Shown here: positions 54,105-62,456 of the stretch, one piece after another
Layout: each line of letters opens with the position of its first letter
How positions within the stretch are numbered: position 1 is the first letter of the stretch
Origin: DASPWW01 sp963803425
Lineage (GTDB): Bacteria > Actinomycetota > Thermoleophilia > Solirubrobacterales > 70-9
Length of the DNA stretch: 64,000 bases
NCBI GenBank assembly: GCA_963803425.1
Contig: CAWDMA010000002.1
Coordinates: 248,001 to 312,000, forward strand
Reading direction: 5' to 3'
Notes under the pieces: model-generated
Told to the model about the DNA's origin: nothing
Databases searched by the model: none
Seen by the model: only the letters and a program-made list of their open reading frames with translations
Position numbers and translations under genes: made by a program

Positions 54105-54659
54105 ATGGGGACGACCAGACGGCTGGGCCTTCCGTCGCCCGCGATGATCGTTGCGGTGCTCGGACTAGTCGCCGCGCTCGGCGGTACCGCTGTCGCCCAG
54201 CAGGCGACCACCAGCGCGAAGGTGACCAAGAAGAAGGTCAAGAAGATCGCCGACAAGGAGATCCAAAAGGCGGCGCCCGGCCTCTCAGTGGCCAACGCCG
54301 AGAAGGCGAACACCGCGACCACCGCGACCACCGCGACCACCGCCGGCAGCGCCGACAACGTGCTGTGGGCCGTTGTCAGCAACGGGGCCGGCGCAAACGA
54401 CGCGGCGATTGCCCGCGCCGGAAAGTCGGGCTACGCGGTTAGCGAGTCCGGAGGCCCATCCGTCATCGTCGACTTCCAGCGGAACGTCACGCAGTGCGCC
54501 TGGATGGCCACCAAGGGCTCCACCGGCAACGGGATCGCGACGGCGCAAGCCGCGACCACAGAGGGCGTGGCGGCGAATCCCGAGGCGGTCCAGGTGCGGG
54601 TGCGGAACGCCACCGGCACCGCGGTCCAGGAATCCTTCCACGTGGAGGTGATCTGCTAG
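54105..54659 (+). CDS. Small secreted protein, Lys-rich family
   Basis: 184 aa. The signal segment (MIVAVLGLVAALGGTAVAQ, about 14-32) is followed by SAKVTKKKVKKIADKEIQK, four near-perfect TATTATTAT-type Thr/Ala repeats, and a beta-rich C-terminal domain with an internal Cys (NVTQCAWMAT) and a terminal Cys (SFHVEVIC). The same layout as the protein at 7179-7685, so they are paralogs. Likely surface-exposed or secreted; function unknown. Confidence 0.82.
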   Translation: MGTTRRLGLPSPAMIVAVLGLVAALGGTAVAQQATTSAKVTKKKVKKIADKEIQKAAPGLSVANAEKANTATTATTATTAGSADNVLWAVVSNGAGANDAAIARAGKSGYAVSESGGPSVIVDFQRNVTQCAWMATKGSTGNGIATAQAATTEGVAANPEAVQVRVRNATGTAVQESFHVEVIC

Positions 54660-54682
54660 ACCCGCTCGATCGCGTCGCGGCG

Positions 54683-54740
54683 GTCGCCGGTTCGATCCCG
54701 GTAGAGCCTGGATGGCGAGGGCCGGAATCGAACCGGCGAC
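54683..54740. repeat. 19-nt inverted repeat of the tRNA-Phe T arm
   Basis: The sequence 54683-54701 is the reverse complement, with one mismatch, of 54722-54740, which is the T arm and its upstream edge in tRNA-Phe. The loop is 20 nt. It may act as a terminator between the convergent secreted-protein and tRNA genes, or be a tRNA remnant. Confidence 0.7.
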
Positions 54741-54785
54741 ACCACGATTTTCAGTCGTGTGCTCTACCAACTGAGCTACCTCGCC
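54713..54785 (-). tRNA. tRNA-Phe (GAA)
   Basis: 73 nt, without encoded CCA. Acceptor stem GGCGAGG/CCTCGCC, D loop AGTTGGTA, anticodon stem CACGA/TCGTG with loop CTGAAAA (anticodon GAA), and T arm GCCGG-TTCGATT-CCGGC. All stems pair. Confidence 0.97.
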
Positions 54786-54807
54786 CGGGACGGGTAAGGC
54801 TAGAGAT

Positions 54808-55659
54808 TCAGGCGCGGGGACGGGCGATTCCCGGTGTCGAGGGATCTTCCTCGTGGCGGCGGTCCGGGTGGTCGCGCTCGTTGAAGCGGCGGAGGCCCTC
54901 CACGGTCTCCGGAGCGACGATCGAGCGGTTGAAGCACCGCGCCTCGATCCGCAGCCCCTCGTCCAGCGGCAGGCCGAACCCGCGCACCGCAGCCTCCTTG
55001 TCGGTGCGGATCGCCGGCTGCGGGAGGGCGGCGATCCGGTGGGCGAGCTGCACGGCCCGGGTCACGCACCTCCCCGACGGGACCACCTCGTTGACGAGCC
55101 CGATGTCGAGCGCCTCGGCCGCGTCGATCACCCTCCCGGTGATGATCAGCTCCATCGCGCGCCGCATCCCCACGATTCGCGGCAGCCGCTGGGTGCCGCC
55201 GTCGGCGAGCCCGATGTTCCAGCGACGGCAGGTGACGCCGAACGTGGCGTGCTCGTCGGCGATCGCGAGGTCGGTCCAGCACGCCCACTCCAGCCCGCCC
55301 GCGTATGCGACCCCGTTCACCGCCGCGATCGTCGGCTTGTACAGGTCGGTCCACCGCGAGGGCCCCAGCACACCGGGCCGCTCGCCGCGATCATGGGCGG
55401 CGAGCTCCTCCGCACTGCTCGGCGCCGGCGAGTCCTCCTCGAACGCCGACTTCAGGTCCCCTCCCGCGCAGAACGCCTGGTCCCCGGCACCGGTCAGCAC
55501 GGCGACCAGCGCCTCGTCGTCGACCCGGAACCGGTTCCACGCCTCGACCAGCTCACGGTGCGTGCGACCGCTGATCGCGTTCATCCGCTCCGGCCGATCG
55601 ATCGTGATCACGGTCACGGGTCCGTCCCGCTCGTAGATCAAGTGCTCGAACTCGCTCAT
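54808..55659 (-). CDS. Enoyl-CoA hydratase/isomerase (crotonase) family
   Basis: 283 aa. PVTVITIDRPERMNAISGRTHREL, VLTGAGDQAFCAGGDLKSAFEED (oxyanion hole), KPTIAAVNGVAYAGGLEWACWTDLAIADEHATFG and RIVGMRRAMELIITGRVIDAAEALDIGLVNEVV are the crotonase landmarks. A Shine-Dalgarno (GGGAGG) precedes ATG 55659. It is the second crotonase of the window, with a different partner set. Confidence 0.9.
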   Translation of the reverse strand: MSEFEHLIYERDGPVTVITIDRPERMNAISGRTHRELVEAWNRFRVDDEALVAVLTGAGDQAFCAGGDLKSAFEEDSPAPSSAEELAAHDRGERPGVLGPSRWTDLYKPTIAAVNGVAYAGGLEWACWTDLAIADEHATFGVTCRRWNIGLADGGTQRLPRIVGMRRAMELIITGRVIDAAEALDIGLVNEVVPSGRCVTRAVQLAHRIAALPQPAIRTDKEAAVRGFGLPLDEGLRIEARCFNRSIVAPETVEGLRRFNERDHPDRRHEEDPSTPGIARPRA

Positions 55660-55692
55660 CGGCCTCCCTTTCCAGTCGCGGTCAACTCCACA

Positions 55693-56178
55693 TCACCCGA
55701 GCGCGCGCCGCACCGCGGTGACCGCAGCGGCGGGATCGGACACCGCCTCGATCCCCGGTGCGTCGGCCATCGGCCCGGCCCCGCTCACGCGCCATGTCCG
55801 CAGCGCGATCACCGGCCGCTGCAGCCGGCGCGCGAACGCGATCTCCGTCAGCGTCCCCCACTCGCCCCCGATCGCCACCAGCGCGTCGCCCGAGCCGGCA
55901 ACCGCAAGGTTGCGGGCGTGGCCGATCCCGGTCGCGACAAGGTGGGTGCAGTACGGGTTGGCGTCGGCGAGATCGGACCCGGGCAGGATCCCGACCACAT
56001 CGCCGCCGGCGTCGAACGCTCCGCGCGCGGCAGCCTCCATCGCCCCGCCCATCCCGCCGCACACCACCGTGAACCCGGCGCGCGCCAGGCCGCTCCCGAC
56101 CTGCTCGGCGGCGGTGAGCGCGTCGGCCGGCGGGTCGTCGCCGCCGCCCGAGACCGCGACCTGCCGCCGCCTCGCCAC
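55693..56178 (-). CDS. SLOG / TIGR00725-type Rossmann-fold protein
   Basis: 161 aa. QVAVSGGGDDPPADALTAAEQVGSGLARAGFTVVCGGMGGAMEAAARGA and VVGILPGSDLADANPYC, then ALVAIGGEWGTLTEIAFARRLQRPVIALRTW. The GGxGGxMEAAxxGA and PG-GTLTE pattern is that of the lysine-decarboxylase-like/TIGR00725 group, related to LOG and molybdopterin-carrier proteins. Probable nucleotide-derivative binder. Confidence 0.85.
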   Translation of the reverse strand: MARRRQVAVSGGGDDPPADALTAAEQVGSGLARAGFTVVCGGMGGAMEAAARGAFDAGGDVVGILPGSDLADANPYCTHLVATGIGHARNLAVAGSGDALVAIGGEWGTLTEIAFARRLQRPVIALRTWRVSGAGPMADAPGIEAVSDPAAAVTAVRRALG

Positions 56179-56181
56179 GGG

Positions 56182-56844
56182 CTAGCCGAGCAGCTTCTTC
56201 TTCTCGCGCTCGAACTCCTTCTCGCTGAGCGCGCCGCTGTCCTTCAGCGAGGCGAGCCGCTCGAGCTGGGCGACCTGGTCGTCCTCGCCGCCCCCGGCGG
56301 GCGCCGCCGCCGTCCCACCTCCGGCGGCCTTCTCGGCCATGTGCTGCTGGACGACCGCCATGATCTGCGCCTGCATCGCCGGGTCGCCCTGACCGACGGT
56401 CTCCGTGCTGCCGGGCGTCAGCTTGTGGCCGACCACCTGCTCGATCTTCGCCCGCAGCTCGGGGTCGTTGCGGAGGTCGATCGTCGGGGAGGCAGCCTGG
56501 CCTCCTGCCGCGCCCATCCCGCCGCTCGCGAGAGCGTCCTTTCGAGCCTGCTTGTGCTCGGCGTACTGGGCGCGGACGCCGTCCCAGTCGATCGCGACCT
56601 TGTCGTGGTCGTTCTTGTCGACCTTGACCGGAATCGTCCCACCCGTCAGGCCGACGGCGTCCTTGGCCTTGACCATCCACTGGCCCTCGACCTCAAACGG
56701 AGTGACCCCCTCCACCTGCACCTGGAGGGTCATCGGCAGGTTGAAGCTGGAAGCCCCGCGATCCATGGTCCCCATCTCCACAACCGTCGCTACGCCCGGC
56801 ATCCCCTTCTTCAGCACCTTGCGATGAGTCATCGGGTTCAGCAT
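56182..56844 (-). CDS. SHOCT-domain protein
   Basis: 220 aa. The N-terminal half is a beta-rich segment (GVATVVEMGTMDRGASSFNLPMTLQVQVEG, YxxFEVEGQWMVKAKDAV), the middle is a helical linker, and the last 28 residues are a SHOCT tail (LERLASLKDSGALSEKEFEREKKKLLG), an oligomerisation motif. ATG 56844 has the Shine-Dalgarno GGAGGT. Function unknown; the beta part resembles DUF3592-like small domains. Confidence 0.8.
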   Translation of the reverse strand: MLNPMTHRKVLKKGMPGVATVVEMGTMDRGASSFNLPMTLQVQVEGVTPFEVEGQWMVKAKDAVGLTGGTIPVKVDKNDHDKVAIDWDGVRAQYAEHKQARKDALASGGMGAAGGQAASPTIDLRNDPELRAKIEQVVGHKLTPGSTETVGQGDPAMQAQIMAVVQQHMAEKAAGGGTAAAPAGGGEDDQVAQLERLASLKDSGALSEKEFEREKKKLLG

Positions 56845-56882
56845 GAGAGCACCTCCGCGTCCGAGTACCAGTTGAAAACCGA

Positions 56883-59207
56883 CTATACGCCTTGGCGCAT
56901 CAGCTCCATCAGCTCGAGCGCGCCCGCCTTGTGGAGCGGCTCGTTCAGATTTCCGCATTTGGGGCTCTGAACGCAGGAGGGGCATCCCGACTCGCACCGG
57001 CACTCTGCGATCAGGCGGGCCGCGTCGCCGCACAGACGCTCGAATTCCTCATATCCGCGCCGCGCGATCCCGATCCCGCCGGGGTGACCGTCGTAGATGA
57101 AGATCGTCGGCCGCGCCGTCTGAGGGTGGACATTCGTCGAAAGCCCGCCGATGTCCCACCGGTCGCACATCGCGAGCAGCGGCAGCACCGCGATCTGGCT
57201 GTGCTCGGCGGCGTGCAGGGCGCCGAGCAGCACCTCGGTGGGGAGCGCCGCGGCCATCTCGCGGGGGAGCACGTACCACAGCGCCTGCGTGAGGAAGCTC
57301 TGCTCGGGCAGGTCGATCGCGACCGTCTCGAGGATCTCGTGGTCGGCAAGCCGCTTGCGCTGGAACGCGATCACCTGCTCGGTCACCGAGACGTTCCCGA
57401 ACGAGAGCGCGACGCCGGCCGTCGAGCGAGTCTCGTCGATGTCCTCGATGTAGGTCGCGGTGTCCTTCTTCGGCTGCGTGTACCAGTCGCCGTCGAAGCG
57501 GTCGACGACCGCGCGGCGGCGGTCGACGTCGAGCTCGCGGACCTCGTAGGAGACGCCGAGGTGGAGGTAGATCGCCCCCGGGTGAACCGTGCCGAAGGCG
57601 CGATCCGCCTCGACGCCGCCAAGCAGCTCGCCCGATGCACCCTCGACCACCACCACCGTGTCGGCGGAAGCGGAGCGGAGGGCGATCTCGCCGGCGGGAA
57701 ACCGGGAGCTGCGGACCGCGTACCGCCCGCCCCTGCCGCGCCGCAGCGTCCCCCGCCGAACCAGCTCGTCGGCGCGCTCCCGCCACCGCCCGCCGAGCAG
57801 CTCGTCGTCGGTGCCAAGCTCCGGCCCGCCGAGCACGCCCTGCTCGTCGCCGCCGAGCGGCGCCTCGTACGCGGCGGCGACCAAGTGTTGAAGCTGGATC
57901 TGCTCGTTCTCGTGGTCGAGGATCGCGGCCTCGACCGGGCGGCCGATGAACTCGTCGGGGTGGCGGCAGAAGAACTGGTCGAGCGCGTCCTGGCCGGCGA
58001 GGTACACGGCGAGGCCCTCGCGGCGGCGACCGGCGCGACCCCACATCTGGCGGAGGCTGGCGACTGTGCCGGGGAAGGTGACGCAGATCGCCGCGTCGAG
58101 CTCGCCCACGTCGATCCCGAGCTCGAGCGCGTCCGTCGCAACCACCGCGAGCAGCTCGCCGCGCGACAGCGCCGCCTCGATCTCGCGCCGCTGCTGCGGG
58201 GTGTACCCGGCGCGGTAGGGCGCGATCAGGGCGCCGAGCTCGGCCATGTCCCACTCCGCGAGCCGGTCGCGGGTGAAGCGCTGGATCAGCTCGATCCCGC
58301 GGCGGCTGTTCAGGAAGCAGATCGTCCGCAGCCCCTGCGAGACGAGCGCCGCGAGCAGGTCGGCGCCCTCGGACAGCGGGGAGCGGCGCGTCCCCGACCG
58401 CTCGTCGATCAGCGGCGGGTTCCACATCGCGATCCGGCGCGGCGCGCGCGGCGCGCCGTCGGAGTCGACCAGCGCGAACCGCTCCCCGCAGAGGCGCTCC
58501 GCCAGCTCAACGGGGTTCGCGATCGTTGCCGAGGCAAGCAGGAAACGCGGCTCGGACCCGTACAGGCGGGCGACGCGGCGCAGCCGCCGCAGCACGTTGG
58601 CGACGTGCGATCCGAACACTCCCCGGTACGCGTGCGCCTCGTCGACGACGACGAACTCGAGATTGGCGATGAAGTCCCCCCACTGCTTGTGGTGGGGCAG
58701 GATCCCGACGTTCAGCATGTCGGGGTTCGTGAGCACGAGGTTGGAGCGGCGGCGGATCCCGGGGCGGTCTTCGCGCGGCGTGTCGCCGTCGTAGATCGCG
58801 TGGCGCAGCCCGGGCGGGTCGAGCGCCGACAGCGCCCGCGCCTGATCCTGGGCCAGCGCCTTGGTCGGATACAGGTAGAGCGCCCGGCGCCGTTCCTCCC
58901 GCGCCAGCCGGTCGAGCACCGGGAGGTTGAAGCACAGTGACTTTCCGCTGGCGGTGCCGCTGGTGACGATCACGCTGCCCGCCGCGGCGGCCTCGAGCGC
59001 CTCGAGCTGATGCGAGTACAGCGCTCCGATTCCGGCGACGCGCAGGCAGCCCGCGAGGCCGGCGTCGAGGGAGCGCGGGATCGCCCCGGTCTCCGCCGGA
59101 TGCGACTCCTCGGTCGCCTCGGCGACGAGGCGACCGTCGTCGCGACCGGGCTCGATCCCCGCCCGCCATGCGGCGTTGAGGGGGTCGGCCGCCGCCGCCC
59201 TAGCCAT
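56883..59207 (-). CDS. DEAD/DEAH helicase with C-terminal DUF1998 cysteine region, MrfA-like
   Basis: 774 aa. RecA1 has GALYSHQLEALEAAAAGSVIVTSGTASGKSLCFNLP (motif I), YPTKALAQDQ and VVVDEAHAYRGVFGSH (motif II). RecA2 has FLNSRRGIELI, ATDALELGIDVGELDAAICVTFPG and QMWGRAGRR. The C-terminal CRCESGCPSCVQSPKCGN is the four-Cys DUF1998/zinc part. Bacillus MrfA (YprA), of the same family, repairs mitomycin C damage. The start overlaps the folP stop by 8 bases, so it is co-transcribed. Confidence 0.92.
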   Translation of the reverse strand: MARAAAADPLNAAWRAGIEPGRDDGRLVAEATEESHPAETGAIPRSLDAGLAGCLRVAGIGALYSHQLEALEAAAAGSVIVTSGTASGKSLCFNLPVLDRLAREERRRALYLYPTKALAQDQARALSALDPPGLRHAIYDGDTPREDRPGIRRRSNLVLTNPDMLNVGILPHHKQWGDFIANLEFVVVDEAHAYRGVFGSHVANVLRRLRRVARLYGSEPRFLLASATIANPVELAERLCGERFALVDSDGAPRAPRRIAMWNPPLIDERSGTRRSPLSEGADLLAALVSQGLRTICFLNSRRGIELIQRFTRDRLAEWDMAELGALIAPYRAGYTPQQRREIEAALSRGELLAVVATDALELGIDVGELDAAICVTFPGTVASLRQMWGRAGRRREGLAVYLAGQDALDQFFCRHPDEFIGRPVEAAILDHENEQIQLQHLVAAAYEAPLGGDEQGVLGGPELGTDDELLGGRWRERADELVRRGTLRRGRGGRYAVRSSRFPAGEIALRSASADTVVVVEGASGELLGGVEADRAFGTVHPGAIYLHLGVSYEVRELDVDRRRAVVDRFDGDWYTQPKKDTATYIEDIDETRSTAGVALSFGNVSVTEQVIAFQRKRLADHEILETVAIDLPEQSFLTQALWYVLPREMAAALPTEVLLGALHAAEHSQIAVLPLLAMCDRWDIGGLSTNVHPQTARPTIFIYDGHPGGIGIARRGYEEFERLCGDAARLIAECRCESGCPSCVQSPKCGNLNEPLHKAGALELMELMRQGV

Positions 59208-60078
59208 TGATGATCCGGTGCGCGACCCGGATCGCGTCGACAGCGCTGTGGTCGTGGAGGCGGAACATCTCCGCGCCCGAGGCCGTCGCCAGCGCCACCG
59301 CGGCGGCGGTCGCCCACTCACGGTCCTCGGCGGGCACCCGGTCGTTCCAGGAGCCGCCGAGCACGGCGCCGAGAAAGTCCTTGCGCGACAGCGCCACGAA
59401 CAGCGGACGGCCGAGGGCACGGAGCTCGTCCAGCCGGGCGAGCACCTCGAGGTCGTCCTCGAGCGTGAGGTCGAAGTCGAAGCCGGGATCGAGCGCGATC
59501 TGCTCATCGGCGACCCCGGCGGCGCGGGCGGCATCGAGCCGCTCCGAGAACCACCCGACCAGATGCGCAACCGGGTCGTCGAAGGAGAGGGCGGGGCGGA
59601 TCTCGCGGGGCGGTCCCTCGCGGTGCATCACGACCAGCCCGCACCCCGAGCTCGCGACCAGCTCCAGCATCGCCGGGTCGCCGCCTCCGCCCGTGTCGTT
59701 AATCGCGGCGGCGCCGGCGGCAAGCGCCCGCGCGGCCACCTCGGGTGCGAACGTGTCGGCCATCACCGGCACCCGCCCGGTCGCCGCCAGACCCTCGATC
59801 GCGGGGATCAGGCGCCCCGCCTCTTCGTCGACGGGGACGGGCGGGCCGGGGGCGGCGGGGACCGCGCCCACGTCGAGCAGGTCGAATCCGGCCCTCGTCA
59901 GCCGCAGCCCGTCGCGGATCGCGTTGTGGGGTGTGCCGCTTCGCGCCCCGGAGAAGAACGAGTCGGCGGTCACGTTCACGATCCCGACCGCGAGCGGACG
60001 GGGGAATCCGAGCGCCTTGTCCTGCAGCCTCCACACCGGAGCCTGCGATCTGGCTCGAGTCGGAGTGCCTGCACCCAT
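59200..60078 (-). CDS. folP: Divergent dihydropteroate synthase homolog
   Basis: 292 aa. The fold is clear from LAVGIVNVTADSFFSGARSG, MADTFAPEVAARALAAGAAAINDTGG, LVVMHREGPP, LDPGFDFDLTLEDDLEVLARL and LFVALSRKDFLG. Loop 2, GESTRPG in classical DHPS, here reads DVGAVPAAPGPP, so the Ser-Thr-Arg-Pro substrate loop is absent, and the NDVSGG motif reads NDTGGGG. It may be a paralog with altered or no DHPS activity, like mycobacterial FolP2 (analogy only). Confidence 0.82.
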   Translation of the reverse strand: MGAGTPTRARSQAPVWRLQDKALGFPRPLAVGIVNVTADSFFSGARSGTPHNAIRDGLRLTRAGFDLLDVGAVPAAPGPPVPVDEEAGRLIPAIEGLAATGRVPVMADTFAPEVAARALAAGAAAINDTGGGGDPAMLELVASSGCGLVVMHREGPPREIRPALSFDDPVAHLVGWFSERLDAARAAGVADEQIALDPGFDFDLTLEDDLEVLARLDELRALGRPLFVALSRKDFLGAVLGGSWNDRVPAEDREWATAAAVALATASGAEMFRLHDHSAVDAIRVAHRIING

Positions 60079-60096
60079 CGCCGCTACGGTAGCGCC

Positions 60097-60906
60097 GTGG
60101 CTCTGCGGTGCGTGTACACCGACCTCGACGGCACCCTGCTCGGTCGGGCCGGCTCGCTGTTCGCCGACGGCGACGGCGGGTTCTCGCTGATGCAGGCGCG
60201 CGGCCTGCAGGCGTGCAACCGGGCCGGGGCCGAGGTGGTCGTGAAGTCGGGCCGCCGGGAGCCGCAGGTGATGGAGGACGCGCGGCTGATCGGGCAGAGC
60301 TCCTACATCTACGAGGCGGGGTGCGCGATCGTGATCGACGGCGAGCGCACCCTGTTCACCGGCGAGATGGAACCCGACGGCGAGGTCACGATCGCCGAGC
60401 AGATCACGATCGCGGGGGTCCCCGACCTCCTGTTCGAGGCGTACCCCGACCGGATCGAGTACCACTCGCCGTGGCACCGCGGGCGCCAGCACTCGCACCT
60501 GTTCCGAGGCAAGGTGGACGTGAGGGCAGCCAACGAGCTGCTCGCCGAGCAGGGCCACGGCCATCTGCGGCTGCTCGACAACGGGGCGATCGGCAGGCCG
60601 ATGGGCGAGCTCGAGATCACCCACGCGTACCACCTCGTCCCTCGCGGGGCCTCGAAGGCGGGCGCGGTCGCCGCCCACATGCGAGCGCGCGGATACGAGC
60701 CGGCCGATTGCATCGCGATCGGGGACTCGATCGAGGACCTCGACGTCGCCGGCGTGGTCGGCCGCTTCTTCGTCCCCGCGAACGGGCCGCGCCGGGATCC
60801 CGGGCTGGTCGAGGCAATCGCGGGGCGATCGAACGTGACCGTCACCGAGGCCGCCCAGGGGGAGTGTTTCTACGAGGCGGTGGTCGGGACGCTCGCTCGC
60901 GGCTAG
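60097..60906 (+). CDS. HAD-superfamily phosphatase (Cof / mannosyl-3-phosphoglycerate phosphatase-like)
   Basis: 269 aa from GTG 60097 (TACGGT 6 nt upstream, leaderless). HAD motif I YTDLDGTLLG at 7-16, motif II VVVKSGRREPQVM, and motif IV CIAIGDSIEDLDVAGVVGRFF near 205, with a C2-type cap between. Candidate substrate is a phosphorylated sugar or glycerate derivative, not determinable from the sequence. Confidence 0.85.
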   Translation: MALRCVYTDLDGTLLGRAGSLFADGDGGFSLMQARGLQACNRAGAEVVVKSGRREPQVMEDARLIGQSSYIYEAGCAIVIDGERTLFTGEMEPDGEVTIAEQITIAGVPDLLFEAYPDRIEYHSPWHRGRQHSHLFRGKVDVRAANELLAEQGHGHLRLLDNGAIGRPMGELEITHAYHLVPRGASKAGAVAAHMRARGYEPADCIAIGDSIEDLDVAGVVGRFFVPANGPRRDPGLVEAIAGRSNVTVTEAAQGECFYEAVVGTLARG

Positions 60907-61694
60907 TCCCGCCGCGGCGCCGCCGTAGCGCCCCGGAGCGTCGCCAGGATTCGGTCCGTGAGCCGGGGCGCGATCCCGTTCAGGCCGAGCAGGCGGACGA
61001 TCCGCGGCACGTACGCCGTCCGGGAGTCCTGCTCGACCGCCGCGATGATCGCGGCTGCCACATCGGCGGGCGGGATCGCGTCGGCGGAGCGATACCAGTC
61101 GGGCATCCGGTCGGTCTCGTGCGCGTGCAGGCCGGTCGCGATCTCGCCGGGGAAGACGGTCGACACGGACACGCCGGTGCCGGAGAGCTCGTGCCGGAGC
61201 GCCTCCGCGAACGCGGCCTGAGCGGCCTTGGTGGCGCCGTAGGTGGCGGCCCACGGGAACGCCCGCAGGCTGGCGCCGGAGCCGACCACGACGAGGTGAC
61301 CATGGACGGCGTCGAGCATGTGCGGAAGCGCCGCCTTCACGGTGTACAGCGTGCCGAGCAGGTTGATCCGCACCATCTCCTCCGCCCGCTCGATCGGCAG
61401 CTCGGTGTACGGGGCGTAGTGGGCGATCCCGGCGTTCGCGACCACCAGGTCGATCCCGCCCGCCTCGGCGGCGAGCCGGTCCACCGCGGCGGCGACCTCG
61501 TCGCGGTCTCCGATGTCGGCCGGCAGCACCACCGGATCGCCGCCGACCGCCGCCGCGACCCGGGCCAGCCCCTCGGTTCCGCGGGCGAGCAGCCCGAGGC
61601 GGGCGCCGCGCGCCGCCAGCGCCTCCGCGGTCGCCCTGCCGATCCCCCGCGAGGCGCCGGTCACCAGCGCGCGAGTGCCCGGCGCGATTCGCAT
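60903..61694 (-). CDS. Short-chain dehydrogenase/reductase
   Basis: 263 aa. ALVTGASRGIGRATAEALAARG (cofactor), VVANAGIAHYAPY (NAG motif), VVVGSGASLRAFPWAATYGATK with Ser 13 before the Tyr, Tyr and Lys, a complete active site. The C-terminal extension PRIVRLLGLNGIAPRLTDRILATL is a common oligomerisation or membrane-contact region. Substrate unknown. Confidence 0.9.
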   Translation of the reverse strand: MRIAPGTRALVTGASRGIGRATAEALAARGARLGLLARGTEGLARVAAAVGGDPVVLPADIGDRDEVAAAVDRLAAEAGGIDLVVANAGIAHYAPYTELPIERAEEMVRINLLGTLYTVKAALPHMLDAVHGHLVVVGSGASLRAFPWAATYGATKAAQAAFAEALRHELSGTGVSVSTVFPGEIATGLHAHETDRMPDWYRSADAIPPADVAAAIIAAVEQDSRTAYVPRIVRLLGLNGIAPRLTDRILATLRGATAAPRRD

Positions 61695-61736
61695 CGGCGC
61701 ATCCTGCCACGCGCCGGCTCTTCACGGCCGACTAGT

Positions 61737-62456
61737 ATCGAATGCATCGCCGAGCACGCCGCCACCCAGGCCGAGGAGGAGTACCTGGAGGTGATGTTTT
61801 GGCTCCAGGAGGCGGGCCTGCCCATGACCGGGGCGAACGTGGCACGGGCGATGCAGCTGGCGCCCCCGACTGTGCACGAGATGGTGGGGCGACTTGAGAA
61901 GGACGGGTACGTGAAGCGGGCGGACGATCGCTCCCTCGTATTCACCGAGCAGGGCCGCGAGGAGGCGAGCGCGATGGTCCGCCGCCACCGGATGATCGAG
62001 CGCTTCCTCACCGACGTGCTCGGGATCCCGTGGGACGAGGTGCACGAGGAAGCGGAGCGGATCGAGCACGCGATGTCCCCGGTGCTCGAGGAGCGGATGA
62101 TGGCCGCGATCGGCGCGGCGACGACGTGCCCGCACGGCCACCCGCTGGTGGAGGGCGACCGCGAGCAGGGGGTGCTGCTCGCCGACTGCCAGCCCGGCGC
62201 GAAGGTGCTGGTGCTGCGGTTCGAGAACGAGGCGGAGGAGCTCCTCCACTACCTGAAGGACACCGGGCTGGCACCCGAGCTCGAGGGCACGATCGAGACC
62301 TCAGGCGACGAGATCGTCGTCCTATCGGACGAGGGCAGCCACACGATCAAGCGCGATGTCGCCGAGACCGTCTCGGTGCGCGCCGATCCGGCGCCGCCTC
62401 CGCGCCCGCCGCTGCCGGAGCAGCTCGAGGTCTCGGCGGACCGGTACGGACGCTAG
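61737..62456 (+). CDS. DtxR/MntR-family metal-dependent transcriptional repressor
   Basis: About 235 aa. EEEYLEVMFWLQEAGLPMTGANVARAMQLAPPTVHEMVGRLEKDGYVKR is the winged-helix part, RRHRMIERFLTDVLGIPWDEVHEEAERIEHAMSP has the metal-binding segment, CPHGHPLV follows, and a C-terminal FeoA/SH3-like domain contains PGAKVLVLRFENEAEELLHYL. No standard start codon exists in this frame before GTG 61791, which would cut into the wing. ATG 61742 is one base out of frame, so an indel at about 61745 probably hides the true start. Confidence 0.87.
   Translation: MECIAEHAATQAEEEYLEVMFWLQEAGLPMTGANVARAMQLAPPTVHEMVGRLEKDGYVKRADDRSLVFTEQGREEASAMVRRHRMIERFLTDVLGIPWDEVHEEAERIEHAMSPVLEERMMAAIGAATTCPHGHPLVEGDREQGVLLADCQPGAKVLVLRFENEAEELLHYLKDTGLAPELEGTIETSGDEIVVLSDEGSHTIKRDVAETVSVRADPAPPPRPPLPEQLEVSADRYGR

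Noticed and set aside
54683..54785. Integration (att) site at tRNA-Phe
   Set aside because: No integrase, no direct repeat of the tRNA 3' end and no foreign-looking genes nearby. The repeat is inverted, not direct.
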